Source: CAYLZW01 sp964388085 (GTDB lineage: Bacteria; Myxococcota; UBA727; CAYLZW01). Taken from it: a stretch of 13,041 bases of DNA. Shown here piece by piece: positions 5,688 through 13,041 of the stretch. The stretch lies in contig CAYLZW010000158.1 in NCBI GenBank assembly GCA_964388085.1, forward strand, positions 1 to 13,041. The letters are read 5' to 3'. The position numbers and the translations under genes were made by a program. The stretch's first letter is position 1. Each line of letters begins with the position of its first letter. The notes beneath the pieces are model-generated. The model did no database searches, was not told the DNA's origin, and worked only from the letters and a program-made list of their open reading frames with translations.

Positions 5688-7832
5688 ATGAACCGATCCG
5701 CCGGCGGGCTCCTCGCTTCCCTCGCGCTCGTGCTCGTCGCCCTCGTTCCCGTCGGCTGTACGGCGGGTGTGGGCGCGGACGAGGGCGCGCCCGACGCGGC
5801 CGCCCGCAGCGACGACGACGACGCCGGTCGCCCCCTGTCCGCGGACGACAGCGGCATGCCCGCGCACGACGCCGGCGTGCCGCCCGATCCTCCGGACGAC
5901 GGCGGCGCGCCCGACGGGCTCGACGCGGGCCCAGACCCGGTCCCGGACGCTGGTGCGGAGCTGCCCGACGCTGGCGCGCACGAGCCGGAGGAGCCCGACG
6001 CTGGTCCCGACGGACCGGCGCTGCTCGAGCCCGCCTCCGCGAGCGACAGCGGCGCGCACACGGTGACGACGTTCTTCAACGTGCTGCGCCAGAGCGGCGC
6101 CGATCCGTGGGTCTACAAGCACACGGACGGGCTCTACTATTACACGCAGACCACGGGCGGGAACGTCACCCTCTGGCGCAGCGAGACGCTGAGCGGCATC
6201 GGCCACGCCGCGCGCAAGGTGATTTGGACCAAGCCCGCGTCGGGCCCCGCCAGCCAGGACATCTGGGCGCCGGAGCTCCATCACCTGCGCGGCAAATGGT
6301 ACGCGTATTTCGCGGCCTCGAGCGGGAGCGCCGGTAGCCGCCGCATGTATGTGCTCGAGAACCCGGACGCGGACCCGTTCTCGGACAACTGGACCTTCCA
6401 GGGGAAGATCGCCGACGCGAGCAACCGCTGGGCCATCGACGGCACCGTGCTGGAGGTCGGCAGCAGCCTCTATTTCATCTGGTCCGGCTGGCCGGGCACG
6501 ACCAATGGCGTGCAGAACATCTACATCGCGCGCATGAGCGATCCGCTGACGATCAGCTCGAACCGCGCGCTGCTGTCGACGCCGAGCTACGCCTGGGAGA
6601 AGGTCGGCGACCCGGACATCAACGAGGGCCCCGAGGTCATCGTCAAGGACGGCGTCATCAGCCTCGTCTATTCCGCCAGCGGCAGTTGGACCGACAGCTA
6701 TTGTCTCGGACTGCTGACCGCGTCCACCGGCAGCAATCTGCTGAATCCCGACTCGTGGACGAAGCACAGCCAGCCGATCTTTCAGAGCGCCAACGGCCTG
6801 TATGGGCCCGGGCACCACAGCTTCACGCGCTCCCCCGACGACAGCGAGGACTGGATCGTCTACCACACGGCGCGCTGGTCGGGCTCGGGCTGGACCCGCC
6901 AGGTGCGCCTGCAGCCGTTCACCTGGAAGGCGAACCACACGCCGAACCTGGGCGCGCCGGTCGATCCGAACGCGCCCATTACGCTCCCGTCCGGAGAGCC
7001 GGCGCGCTACCGCTACGAGGCGGAGGACATGGTGACGGGCGGCACCGCCCACGCCGTCGCGCACGAGAGCGCGTCGGGCGGCGAGAAGGTCGGCTACATC
7101 GACGGCGGCAACGCACACTTGACCTTCAGCGTGTGGGTCCCGAAGGCAGGTCGCTACGCCCTCGGCCTGCGCACGGGCAACGGCACCGCGGGGGAGGCGA
7201 CCGCGACCTATTCGCTCTCGCTGGGCGGCGGCGACCCGGTCAATATCAGCACCGTCTATTCGGGCTGGAACCGCTGGAGCATGATCTACCTGCGCCGGAA
7301 CCTCGAGGCGGGACACAACACCCTGCGCGTCTCCCGTAGCTCGGGCTACATGGAATTCGACCTGCTCGACGTGTTCCCGCTGCGCTCGGTCGCGGGCGGC
7401 GTGCTCGAGGACGGCACCTATCGGCTGATCGCCGATCACAGCGGCGACGCGCTCGACGTCGGCGGCTGCTCGACCGAAGACGGGGCCAATGTCATTCAGT
7501 GGCCCTACTGGGGAGGCGACTGCCAGCGCTGGCGCCTCGAGCACCTCGGCGGGGACGTCTACAACCTGCTGGCGGTCAACTCCGGCAAGGCGCTCGAGGT
7601 GGCGGATCAATCCACGGCGGACGCGGCCAATGTGCGCGTGTTCAATCGCTGGGGCGGCTATCACCAGCAGTGGCGCATCGAGCCGAACGACGACGGCAGC
7701 TATGGCCTGCGCGCGCGTCACAGCGGCATGATGCTCGAGGTCGCGGGCTGCTCGACGGAGGACGCGGCCAATGTGCGGCAGGGGATCGAGGGCGGCTCTG
7801 CCTGTCAGCGCTGGCGTATCCAGCCCCGCTGA
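5688..7832 (+). CDS. GH43 glycosidase lipoprotein with CBM6/35-like and ricin-lectin modules
   Basis: A 714-residue surface lipoprotein expected to cut arabinose- or xylose-containing polysaccharides such as plant arabinoxylan or arabinan; the exact substrate is not readable. The ATG at 5688 was chosen over longer upstream frames because it gives a lipoprotein signal ending VALVPVGC with lipidated Cys24. Residues 25-125 are a disordered Asp/Ala/Pro/Gly linker with repeated DAG. The five-bladed GH43 domain spans about 126-435. The likely catalytic acids are D139 (GADPWVYK, base), D251 (WAIDGTVL, pKa modulator) and E313 (NEGPEVI, general acid). A CBM6/35-like domain (about 440-562, RYEAEDM...GGEKVGYIDGG) and a ricin B-type trefoil (about 572-714) follow. 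The trefoil has three Q-x-W motifs (CQRWRL, HQQWRI, CQRWRI). It begins 32 bases after the propeller gene and is probably co-transcribed. Confidence 0.93.
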   Translation: MNRSAGGLLASLALVLVALVPVGCTAGVGADEGAPDAAARSDDDDAGRPLSADDSGMPAHDAGVPPDPPDDGGAPDGLDAGPDPVPDAGAELPDAGAHEPEEPDAGPDGPALLEPASASDSGAHTVTTFFNVLRQSGADPWVYKHTDGLYYYTQTTGGNVTLWRSETLSGIGHAARKVIWTKPASGPASQDIWAPELHHLRGKWYAYFAASSGSAGSRRMYVLENPDADPFSDNWTFQGKIADASNRWAIDGTVLEVGSSLYFIWSGWPGTTNGVQNIYIARMSDPLTISSNRALLSTPSYAWEKVGDPDINEGPEVIVKDGVISLVYSASGSWTDSYCLGLLTASTGSNLLNPDSWTKHSQPIFQSANGLYGPGHHSFTRSPDDSEDWIVYHTARWSGSGWTRQVRLQPFTWKANHTPNLGAPVDPNAPITLPSGEPARYRYEAEDMVTGGTAHAVAHESASGGEKVGYIDGGNAHLTFSVWVPKAGRYALGLRTGNGTAGEATATYSLSLGGGDPVNISTVYSGWNRWSMIYLRRNLEAGHNTLRVSRSSGYMEFDLLDVFPLRSVAGGVLEDGTYRLIADHSGDALDVGGCSTEDGANVIQWPYWGGDCQRWRLEHLGGDVYNLLAVNSGKALEVADQSTADAANVRVFNRWGGYHQQWRIEPNDDGSYGLRARHSGMMLEVAGCSTEDAANVRQGIEGGSACQRWRIQPR

Positions 7833-7850
7833 TGCTACCTCCCGTCCCCC

Positions 7851-9356
7851 ATGCCGAACGCACACTCGCTCCTGTTTCGCCGCTCGCTCGCGTCGCTGCT
7901 CCTGCTCGTCGTCGTCAGCGCGTGCGCGACGACAAAGGAGCATGAGGCCGCCGCGGCGCGCGCCGTCCCCGCCTCGCCGCTGTTCTTCTGGAAGGTGACG
8001 CACGAGGGACAGCCGGGGACCGTCTATCTCCTCGGCACCGTGCACCTGCGCGACGCCGGCAGCGCCACGCTCGACCGCGCCGTGCTCGAGCAGGTCGACG
8101 CCGCCGACGAGCTGGTGTTCGAGATCGTGCCGGACAGCGCCAACGCAGCCGAGGTGCAGGCCGCGACGCTGCAGCTCGGCTTCTATCCAGAGGGCGAGAC
8201 GCTCTTTCAGCACGTCGACGAGGCCGAGCGCGCCGCGATCGAGGCGGTGGCGCGGACGGTCGGGCTGCCGGACGACGCGCTCGCGCGCATGCGTCCGTGG
8301 CTCGCCGCCATCACGTTCATGGTGCTGCGCATGAAGGTCGAAGGCTTCAGCGAGGAGGCGGGCGTCGAGCGCCTGCTCCTGGCGCGCGCGCGCGCGGCGG
8401 GCGAGAAGCGCTCGAGCAGCCTCGAGACCGTCGAAGAGCAGCTGCGCTTGTTCTCGAGCCTGCCGCCCGTGGCCCAGGAGCAGATGCTGCTCGACGTCGT
8501 GGACGACATCGAGGGCCAGACCGCGCGGCTGCAGAAGATCATGGACGCCTACGCGCGCGGAGACGCGGCCGCGCTGAGCGCGCTCACCTTCGAGGAGCGC
8601 GGCCAGGACCCGGAGGCGGACGCGCTCTACCGCGCGATCTACGACGAGCGGAACGCTCGCATGGTGCAGCGCCTGACGCCGTACTTCGCGAAGGATCAGC
8701 AGTCCGTGGTCGCCGTCGGGGTGGGGCATATGCTCGGCGAGCTCGGCATACCGGCGCTGCTCCTCGGGCAGGGGTACGTCGTCGAGGCCGTGCCCGCGCG
8801 CGGGCTCGCCGCCGTGCTCCCGGCGGGCAGCGTCGCTTCACACCCCTTCGCCGATGAGGAGCTCGGGTTCTCGGCCGAGCTCCATGGCGAGCCGCAGGTG
8901 AGTCGCCAGCAGGTGCCGACGCCGGGCGGGGGACACGCGAACGTCACCATCGTGACGGCCAGCGACGGCACGCTCGAGCTGTCCGTCGTCGTGAACGACT
9001 TCCCGGCGCCGCTCGATGGCGACCCCGCGCGGGTGGCCATCCTGTTCGACAACATGGTCGCGCGAATGGCGCAGCAGTTCGGCACGCTCGAGGCCCAGGA
9101 GCGTCTTCTGGTGCAGGGCAGCCCGGCGGCGCGCTTCGTTGCCTCGGGGGCGTCGCACAAGGTGGAGGGCGTCGTCATCGTGCGCGGCGTGCGCATGTAC
9201 ACGCTGCTCGCGACCCGCCTCGGCGAGGTCGCGGAGGACGTGGCGGCGGCCCGTGAGGCGGCGGCGCGCAGGTTCCTCGACTCCTTTCGCTTGCTTCCGT
9301 CGACGACGAAGCCGGACGCGGCGCACGAGGAGGAAGAGGTCCCGTTGGGGATCTGA
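7851..9356 (+). CDS. TraB/GumN-family lipoprotein with extra C-terminal domain
   Basis: A 501-residue predicted lipoprotein with signal LLLLVVVSAC and lipidated Cys25. Residues about 44-316 match the TraB/GumN family, related to Tiki-type metalloproteases. It has the N-terminal GTVHL motif (62-66, His65), Glu91 in LVFEIVPDS, the SLETVEEQL motif (190-198) and the C-terminal GVGHMLGELGI motif (290-300, His293). The paired GxxH motifs and the glutamates are the expected metal-binding set, so hydrolase activity is plausible but unproven. Residues about 335-483 form an additional domain (from FSAELHGEP to ARRFLDSFRLLP) that resembles in pattern the Mog1/PsbP-like or DUF1795-type fold; this is tentative. 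The ATG lies 18 bases after the GH43 stop and lacks an obvious Shine-Dalgarno, so translation may be coupled to that of the gene before it. An acidic tail (HEEEEVPLGI) ends the protein. Confidence 0.88.
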   Translation: MPNAHSLLFRRSLASLLLLVVVSACATTKEHEAAAARAVPASPLFFWKVTHEGQPGTVYLLGTVHLRDAGSATLDRAVLEQVDAADELVFEIVPDSANAAEVQAATLQLGFYPEGETLFQHVDEAERAAIEAVARTVGLPDDALARMRPWLAAITFMVLRMKVEGFSEEAGVERLLLARARAAGEKRSSSLETVEEQLRLFSSLPPVAQEQMLLDVVDDIEGQTARLQKIMDAYARGDAAALSALTFEERGQDPEADALYRAIYDERNARMVQRLTPYFAKDQQSVVAVGVGHMLGELGIPALLLGQGYVVEAVPARGLAAVLPAGSVASHPFADEELGFSAELHGEPQVSRQQVPTPGGGHANVTIVTASDGTLELSVVVNDFPAPLDGDPARVAILFDNMVARMAQQFGTLEAQERLLVQGSPAARFVASGASHKVEGVVIVRGVRMYTLLATRLGEVAEDVAAAREAAARRFLDSFRLLPSTTKPDAAHEEEEVPLGI

Positions 9357-9360
9357 GCGC

Positions 9361-9415
9361 TACCCCCCCGACCCCCTCGCGTTGATCATGGGACCAAGCA
9401 AGCGATGGGGGGGTA
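9361..9415. terminator. Perfect 9-bp inverted repeat between convergent genes
   Basis: TACCCCCCC (9361-9369) and GGGGGGGTA (9407-9415) are exact reverse complements 37 bases apart. The interior can add further pairs (TCGC with GCGA, TTG with CAA). It sits between the ends of the TraB gene (stop at 9356) and the histidine kinase (stop at 9454-9456), where a bidirectional terminator is expected. Neither side has a T-run, so the mechanism is uncertain. Confidence 0.45.
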
Positions 9416-9453
9416 AGGTGCGCCGGCGTCCTCGGGCGGTGGCACGGCTAGGG

Positions 9454-11783
9454 CTACGGCTCGCCAGGCGACGGCGACGACGGGGCCTCGCCCGGCAGGA
9501 CCACGATGAAGGCGGCGCCGCCGAGGGACGAGCGCTCGAGCGAGAGGACGCCGCCGTGCTCGGCGACGATCTCGCGGGAGAGCGTGAGGCCGAGGCCGGT
9601 GCCCTTCTCTTTCGTCGTGAAGAACGGCTCGAACAGGCGCTCTTTGACCTCGTCGGGCACGCCGGGGCCGCTGTCCTCGACGATGACGCGCACGCCGCCG
9701 GCCGCGGTCGCCTTCGCGCTGCAGCGCACGGTGCCGCCCTTGCCCGCCGCCTCCTGCGCGTTCTTCAGGAGGTTCAACAGCGCCTGGCGCATGCGGCGAG
9801 GATCGTGCGGGACCTTCGGCAGCCCGTCCTCGACCTGCAGCTCCAGCATGACGCCGGCCTGCTCCGCCTCGCCGTGATTGAACGCGCACAGATCGGCCAG
9901 GAGATCGCCGACGTCGCCGGGCGTGGGCTCCGGGTCCGGCAGGCGCGCGTAGCGCAGGTAGCCCTCGGTGATCTGCGTGAGGCGCGCGACCTCGCGGCCG
10001 ACGGCGTCGAGGATCTGGCCGGCCTCCTCCTGGCGCTCGCCGGGCAGGTGCGCGACGTCGTCCCCGAGCAGCTCGATGTTGAGGCCGATGCTCGAGAGCG
10101 GGTTTCTGATCTCGTGCGTGATCTGCGCCGCCAGGCGGCCGATGGCGGCCAGGCGCTCCGAGCGAACGAGCTTCTCACGCGTCTGTTCGCGCACGGTGAC
10201 GTCTTCACCGAGCAGCAGCACGTCGTTCAGGGAGGCGCCGGCGCGGTCTCGGATGGGCACGAGCGCGACGTCGACCACGCGCTCCTTGATGCGCAGGAGC
10301 GGGAAGGACTTGAGCTCGCCGCGCTCGTTCACGGCCGCCAGATCGCCGAGCACCTCATCGAGCGTGCCCGCGAGCCCCTCGAGCCCGGCCAGCTCGCGCC
10401 CCTCGATGTCGACGAGCGGCAACTGAAACACCGAGCGCGCCGCGGGGTTCAGCCCCTTCACGCGGCCGTCGGCGTCGAGGATGACGATGCCGATGCGCAC
10501 CGAGCGGATGACGTCGTCCGAGAAGGCCTTGAGGCGCAGCAGCTCGTCGTTCCGCGAGCCGAGCACGCGCTCTCTGTCCTTGAGCGCGCGCGCCATGGCG
10601 TTGAACTCGCGGCCGAGCTCGCCCACCTCGTCATCGCGATCGAAGGCCACCTCCACGTCGAGGGAGCCGTGTCGGATGGCGCGCGCGGACTCCACCAACA
10701 CCGCGAGCGGGCGCAGGGCGCGCGTCATCATGACGAGGATGCCGAGGCCGACGATGAGCGCCACCAACGAGAGCACGATGGCGGCGTAGGTGGCGTCGCG
10801 GCCGAGGCGCTCCGAGCGCAGCAGCGCCTCGGCGATGCGCGTCTCGAGGGCGAGCGAGAGGGCGCGCACCTCACGGCTCAAGGCTTCGCTGGTCTCCGTG
10901 TAGGCCTCGCGGAGCAGCGTGATCTCGTCGGGCGGCGCCGCCTCCCCAGCCACGAGCGCGGCCTCGTCGAGCGCGGCCTCGTCGAGCGCGGCCTCGTCGA
11001 GCGCGGCNNNNNNNNNNNNNNNNNNNNNNNNNNNNNNNNNNNNNNNNNNNNNNNNNNNNNNNNNNNNNNNNNNNNNNNNNNNNNNNNNNNNNNNNNNNNN
11101 NNNNNNNCGAGCGCGGCCTCGTCGAGCGCGGCCTCGTCGAGCGCGGCCTCGTCGAGCGCGGCGTCATCGAGCGCGGCCTCCTCGAGCGCGGTGGCGTCCC
11201 GCGTCCCGGTGTCGACAGGAGCGCTCCCGAGCGCCGGAGCGGCTGCGCCTTCGCCTGCGCTGCCCGCGTCGAGCTGCGGCTCGTCGTTCGCCGGCTCGAC
11301 GAGGGCGTCGGGAGAGACGGCGGCGGCGGGCAACGCGTCGACGCTCGCGAGCAGGCGCACCGTGGCCTCGTCGTAGGCGTCGTGCAGCCGCTGTACGCGC
11401 TGCACCCGCTCTTTGACCTCCTCGAGGAAGCGCTTTCCGTCCGCCGGGATGGGGCCGACGGCGAGCCCCGTGGCGAGCATGGCCATCTCGCGCAGGCGAT
11501 CGCGCAGCGCCCGCGGATAGAACTCGCGCGCGTAGCCCGTCAGGTGCCGTCGCACGTCGGGATCCGCCTCGCGCAGCGCGCGCCGGACGTACTCCTCCTT
11601 CGCCTCCTGGAGCGTTCGCACCTGGGTCGCTTGTCGCGCCATGGCGATGTGGCCGCGGTGCACGAGGCGCAAATCCTCGCGGATGCGCTCGAGCTGCCCG
11701 ACGACAAACAGCGTGGTGCCGGAGAACACCACGAGGATGGCGAGGAAGCCCGCGAAGATTCGGGTGGAGAGGCTGGAGCGCAT
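9454..11783 (-). CDS. NtrB-like membrane histidine kinase, interrupted by an assembly gap
   Basis: Sensor kinase that should autophosphorylate on His and pass the phosphate to an unidentified response regulator. From the N-terminus: membrane span about 10-30, a helical extracytoplasmic sensor, an acidic Ala-rich linker, AALDE repeats containing the gap, and a helix leading to the second span (bases about 10727-10786). Next come HAMP (TRALRPLAVLVESARAIRHG), a PAS domain (about 10210-10520), HisKA with phospho-acceptor His at 10114-10116 (THEIRNPLSSIGLNIELL) and HATPase_c. The last has N-box LLNLLKNAQEA, G1 VEDSGPGVP and F/G2 FEPFFTTKEKGTGLGL. The N-terminal and C-terminal parts appear in different frames only because the 100-N run is a placeholder; AALDE is open in frame on both sides. 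The ATG at 11783 is used; a GTG two codons upstream is possible, and neither has a clear Shine-Dalgarno. No response regulator is adjacent in the window. Confidence 0.9.
10953..11182 (-). repeat. 15-bp tandem repeat coding for Ala-Ala-Leu-Asp-Glu
   Basis: The plus-strand unit is CGAGCGCGGCCTCGT. Copies run 10953-10967, 10968-10982 and 10983-10997, with a partial copy at 10998-11007. After the unsequenced gap come 11108-11122, 11123-11137 and 11138-11152. Two diverged units follow, 11153-11167 (coding AALDD) and 11168-11182 (coding a Glu-Glu variant). The exact copies next to the gap and the diverged copies at one edge suggest recent expansion by slippage or recombination. Because 15 is a multiple of 3, copy-number change keeps the kinase in frame. 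Confidence 0.95.
11008..11107. other. Assembly gap of 100 N inside the tandem repeat
   Basis: Exactly 100 N, a conventional length for a scaffold gap of unknown size. Both edges are inside exact 15-bp repeat copies, which explains why the assembler failed. The left-hand copy stops after the first base of the Asp codon and the right-hand copy resumes at an Ala codon. An uninterrupted array therefore needs 5 + 15k missing bases, and 100 does not fit. Confidence 0.95.
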
Positions 11784-11829
11784 CGACACCGAGGGCGGTC
11801 AAGGGGGACAAGGAGGGTCTTGCGTGGAC

Positions 11830-11858
11830 ATCTTGTGGTAGGTGCCCACCTCTGGCAA
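11830..11858 (-). promoter_or_regulatory. Possible promoter of the histidine kinase gene
   Basis: On the minus strand TTGCCA (plus coordinates 11853-11858; five of six match TTGACA) is followed by 17 bases and CAAGAT (11830-11835; three of six match TATAAT). The spacer contains the dyad AGGTG-CC-CACCT (11840-11851), which a regulator could bind. The predicted start of transcription is about 40 bases before the kinase start codon. The -10 box is weak. Confidence 0.35.
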
Positions 11859-11939
11859 TTAGCGGCGGTCACGTCGCGCCGAGGAGCGCGCTCTGACGGT
11901 TTGCCGATTCTAGGATCCCATCCGACGAGAGGAGCCTTC

Positions 11940-13041
11940 ATGGCTCAGCCCACGTCCAAAACCCCGCCCTTCGCGTCCCTGAAGCCGAGGAGCGTCGTCG
12001 CGTGTGCCTTCGCGCTCGCGCTCGCCGCCGGCCCGGTCGCCGCGCAAGACGACGACGACATCCTCGTGCCCGATGACGCGCCCGCGGCGCCGGCGAAGGC
12101 GCGGCCGAAGGTCGGGCTCGTGCCCCTCGTGCCCGTCGGCGAGGCCACCCGACCGCTCGCGCAGCAGGTCACCGAGGGCCTCACCAAGGAGCTGAGCGAG
12201 GGCTTCGAGATCGTCCCGCTCACGCTCCGCTCCAGAACGGCGAGCGCCGCGGCGCCGAACCAGGACGCCGCCGTCGAGGCGCGCACGAAGGCGGGCAAGT
12301 ACGCGAAGGCCGGCCGGCAGGCGCTCGAGCGGCTGCAGTTCGGCCGCGCCGAGAAGGCCTTCCGCGCCGCCGCCGAGAGCTACACCGCCGCCGCGCCCGT
12401 GCTCGATGACATCGCCCCGGTGCTGGCGGCCTACGTGGGTCTCGCCGAGGTGTACGCGCGTCAGGGCGAGGAAGAGAAGGCCAAGCAGGCGCTCGCGGCC
12501 GTGTCCCGCCTCGATCCGGAGTTCGAGCTCGACGAGGCGAAGTATCCGCCGCTGTTCATCACCACGCACCGCACCGTACGGGCTGGGGTGATGAAGGAGG
12601 AGCCCGGCGCCATCGTCGTCGATCGCACGGGCGCCGGCGCGCTCGTGGTGGTGGACGGCCGCGACGTCGGCGAGGCGCCCATCAAGGTCCTCGGGCTCGC
12701 CGCCGGTACCCACTTCATCCGCGTCTCGAAGGACGGCGCCGGCGTGTTCGGCAAGGCCGTCACCGTGGCGCCGGGCGCCGAGGCGACGGTGTCGCCGGGC
12801 TTCACCTCGCTCGACGCCGACGGCCCGCTCGACGCGCTGGCGCTGAACCGCTTCTCCGACGCCGCCGCGCAGAAGGTCGCCGACGCCGCCAAGGAGCAGG
12901 GTCTGAAGACGGCCGTCGTGGGCGCCATGGGCAAGACCGACACGGGCGTCCCCACGGTGCTCATCGCCGTCGACACGGCGACGGGTAAGGCGTCGCGCAT
13001 CGGTCCGCTCGAGTTCGACGGCGATCTGCTGAACCTCTCCA
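11940..13041 (+). CDS. Secreted TPR-like and PEGA-domain protein, C-terminus beyond window
   Basis: An open frame of at least 367 residues that runs off the right edge with no stop codon. It starts MAQPTSKTPPFASLKPRSVV; a hydrophobic stretch (ACAFALALAAGPVAA) ends in a likely signal-peptidase I site before QDDDD. After an Ala/Pro-rich linker comes KVGLVPLVPVGEATRPLAQQ, reminiscent of proteins that sum up parameters across TPR units. A helical TPR-like region (about 116-195, with GRAEKAFRAAAESY and LAEVYARQGEEEKAKQALAAV) follows. A PEGA domain (about 228-280, GALVVVDGRDVGEAPIKVLGLAAGTHFIRVSKDG) comes next; PEGA domains are small beta-sandwich units common in exported or surface proteins. The ATG has AGGAG at 11930-11934 with a 5-base spacer, and a -10-like TAGGAT lies at 11911-11916. 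It is divergent from the kinase; no function can be assigned. Confidence 0.88.
   Translation, partial: MAQPTSKTPPFASLKPRSVVACAFALALAAGPVAAQDDDDILVPDDAPAAPAKARPKVGLVPLVPVGEATRPLAQQVTEGLTKELSEGFEIVPLTLRSRTASAAAPNQDAAVEARTKAGKYAKAGRQALERLQFGRAEKAFRAAAESYTAAAPVLDDIAPVLAAYVGLAEVYARQGEEEKAKQALAAVSRLDPEFELDEAKYPPLFITTHRTVRAGVMKEEPGAIVVDRTGAGALVVVDGRDVGEAPIKVLGLAAGTHFIRVSKDGAGVFGKAVTVAPGAEATVSPGFTSLDADGPLDALALNRFSDAAAQKVADAAKEQGLKTAVVGAMGKTDTGVPTVLIAVDTATGKASRIGPLEFDGDLLNLS

Noticed and set aside
5640..8729. Open minus-strand frame of 1029 codons antisense to the GH43 and TraB genes
   Set aside because: It overlaps two well-supported genes on the other strand, and its translation is Arg/Ala/Val-rich with no recognisable domain. 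Long antisense frames are expected at this GC content.
9454..10953. Separate histidine kinase starting at the GTG at 10953
   Set aside because: That codon lies inside the AALDE repeat, and the frame continues upstream into the gap. The N-terminal membrane span and sensor lie on the far side in the matching repeat frame, so one gene is more likely.
11008..11107. A true frameshift or pseudogene in the kinase
   Set aside because: The frame change depends only on the placeholder length of 100; both flanks read AALDE in the intact kinase frame.
10953..11182. CRISPR array
   Set aside because: The 15-bp units are directly tandem without spacers and are in frame with a protein.

Overview
The window looks like a piece of a very GC-rich genome from the phylum Myxococcota (a Polyangia-like lineage is a guess). 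The strongest taxonomic marker is the protein at 3148-5655, which ends in a MYXO-CTERM surface-sorting signal preceded by a Cys-rich DUF4215-type repeat. Two Asp/Ala/Pro-rich lipoproteins and an NtrB-like histidine kinase also fit. No tRNA, rRNA, CRISPR array, transposase or phage gene was seen. No gene-free stretch exceeds 300 bases.

Left third (1-2950, minus strand): a translation-linked cluster in transcription order rpmE (ribosomal protein L31, zinc-binding type), a DUF1385/YqhQ-like membrane protein, a 79-residue single-span membrane protein, and prfA (release factor 1, cut by the window edge). A good sigma70-type promoter (TTGACG, 17 bp, TAATTT) lies upstream of rpmE. Hairpins follow rpmE and the DUF1385 gene, so downstream expression may be attenuated or rely on internal promoters.

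Middle (3148-9356, plus strand): three closely spaced exported proteins with gaps of 32 and 18 bases. They are a seven-repeat SBBP beta-propeller protein with a MYXO-CTERM anchor, a GH43 glycoside-hydrolase lipoprotein with a CBM6/35-like module and a ricin-type lectin, and a TraB/GumN-family lipoprotein with an extra C-terminal domain. They probably form one transcription unit making cell-surface proteins.

Right third: a membrane-bound histidine kinase (9454-11783, minus) converges on the TraB gene. A 15-bp tandem repeat coding for Ala-Ala-Leu-Asp-Glu interrupts its extracytoplasmic region, and a 100-N assembly gap sits inside that repeat. The apparent frameshift across the gap is an artefact: the same AALDE frame is open on both sides, and an intact array would need a gap of 5 + 15k bases. 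Divergent from it, and running off the right edge, is a secreted protein with a TPR-like helical region and a PEGA domain (11940 onward). No response regulator lies next to the kinase within the window.

I found no clearly new multi-gene system. The most unusual items are the repeat-bearing kinase sensor, the invariant 65-residue period of the propeller, and the TraB fusion.
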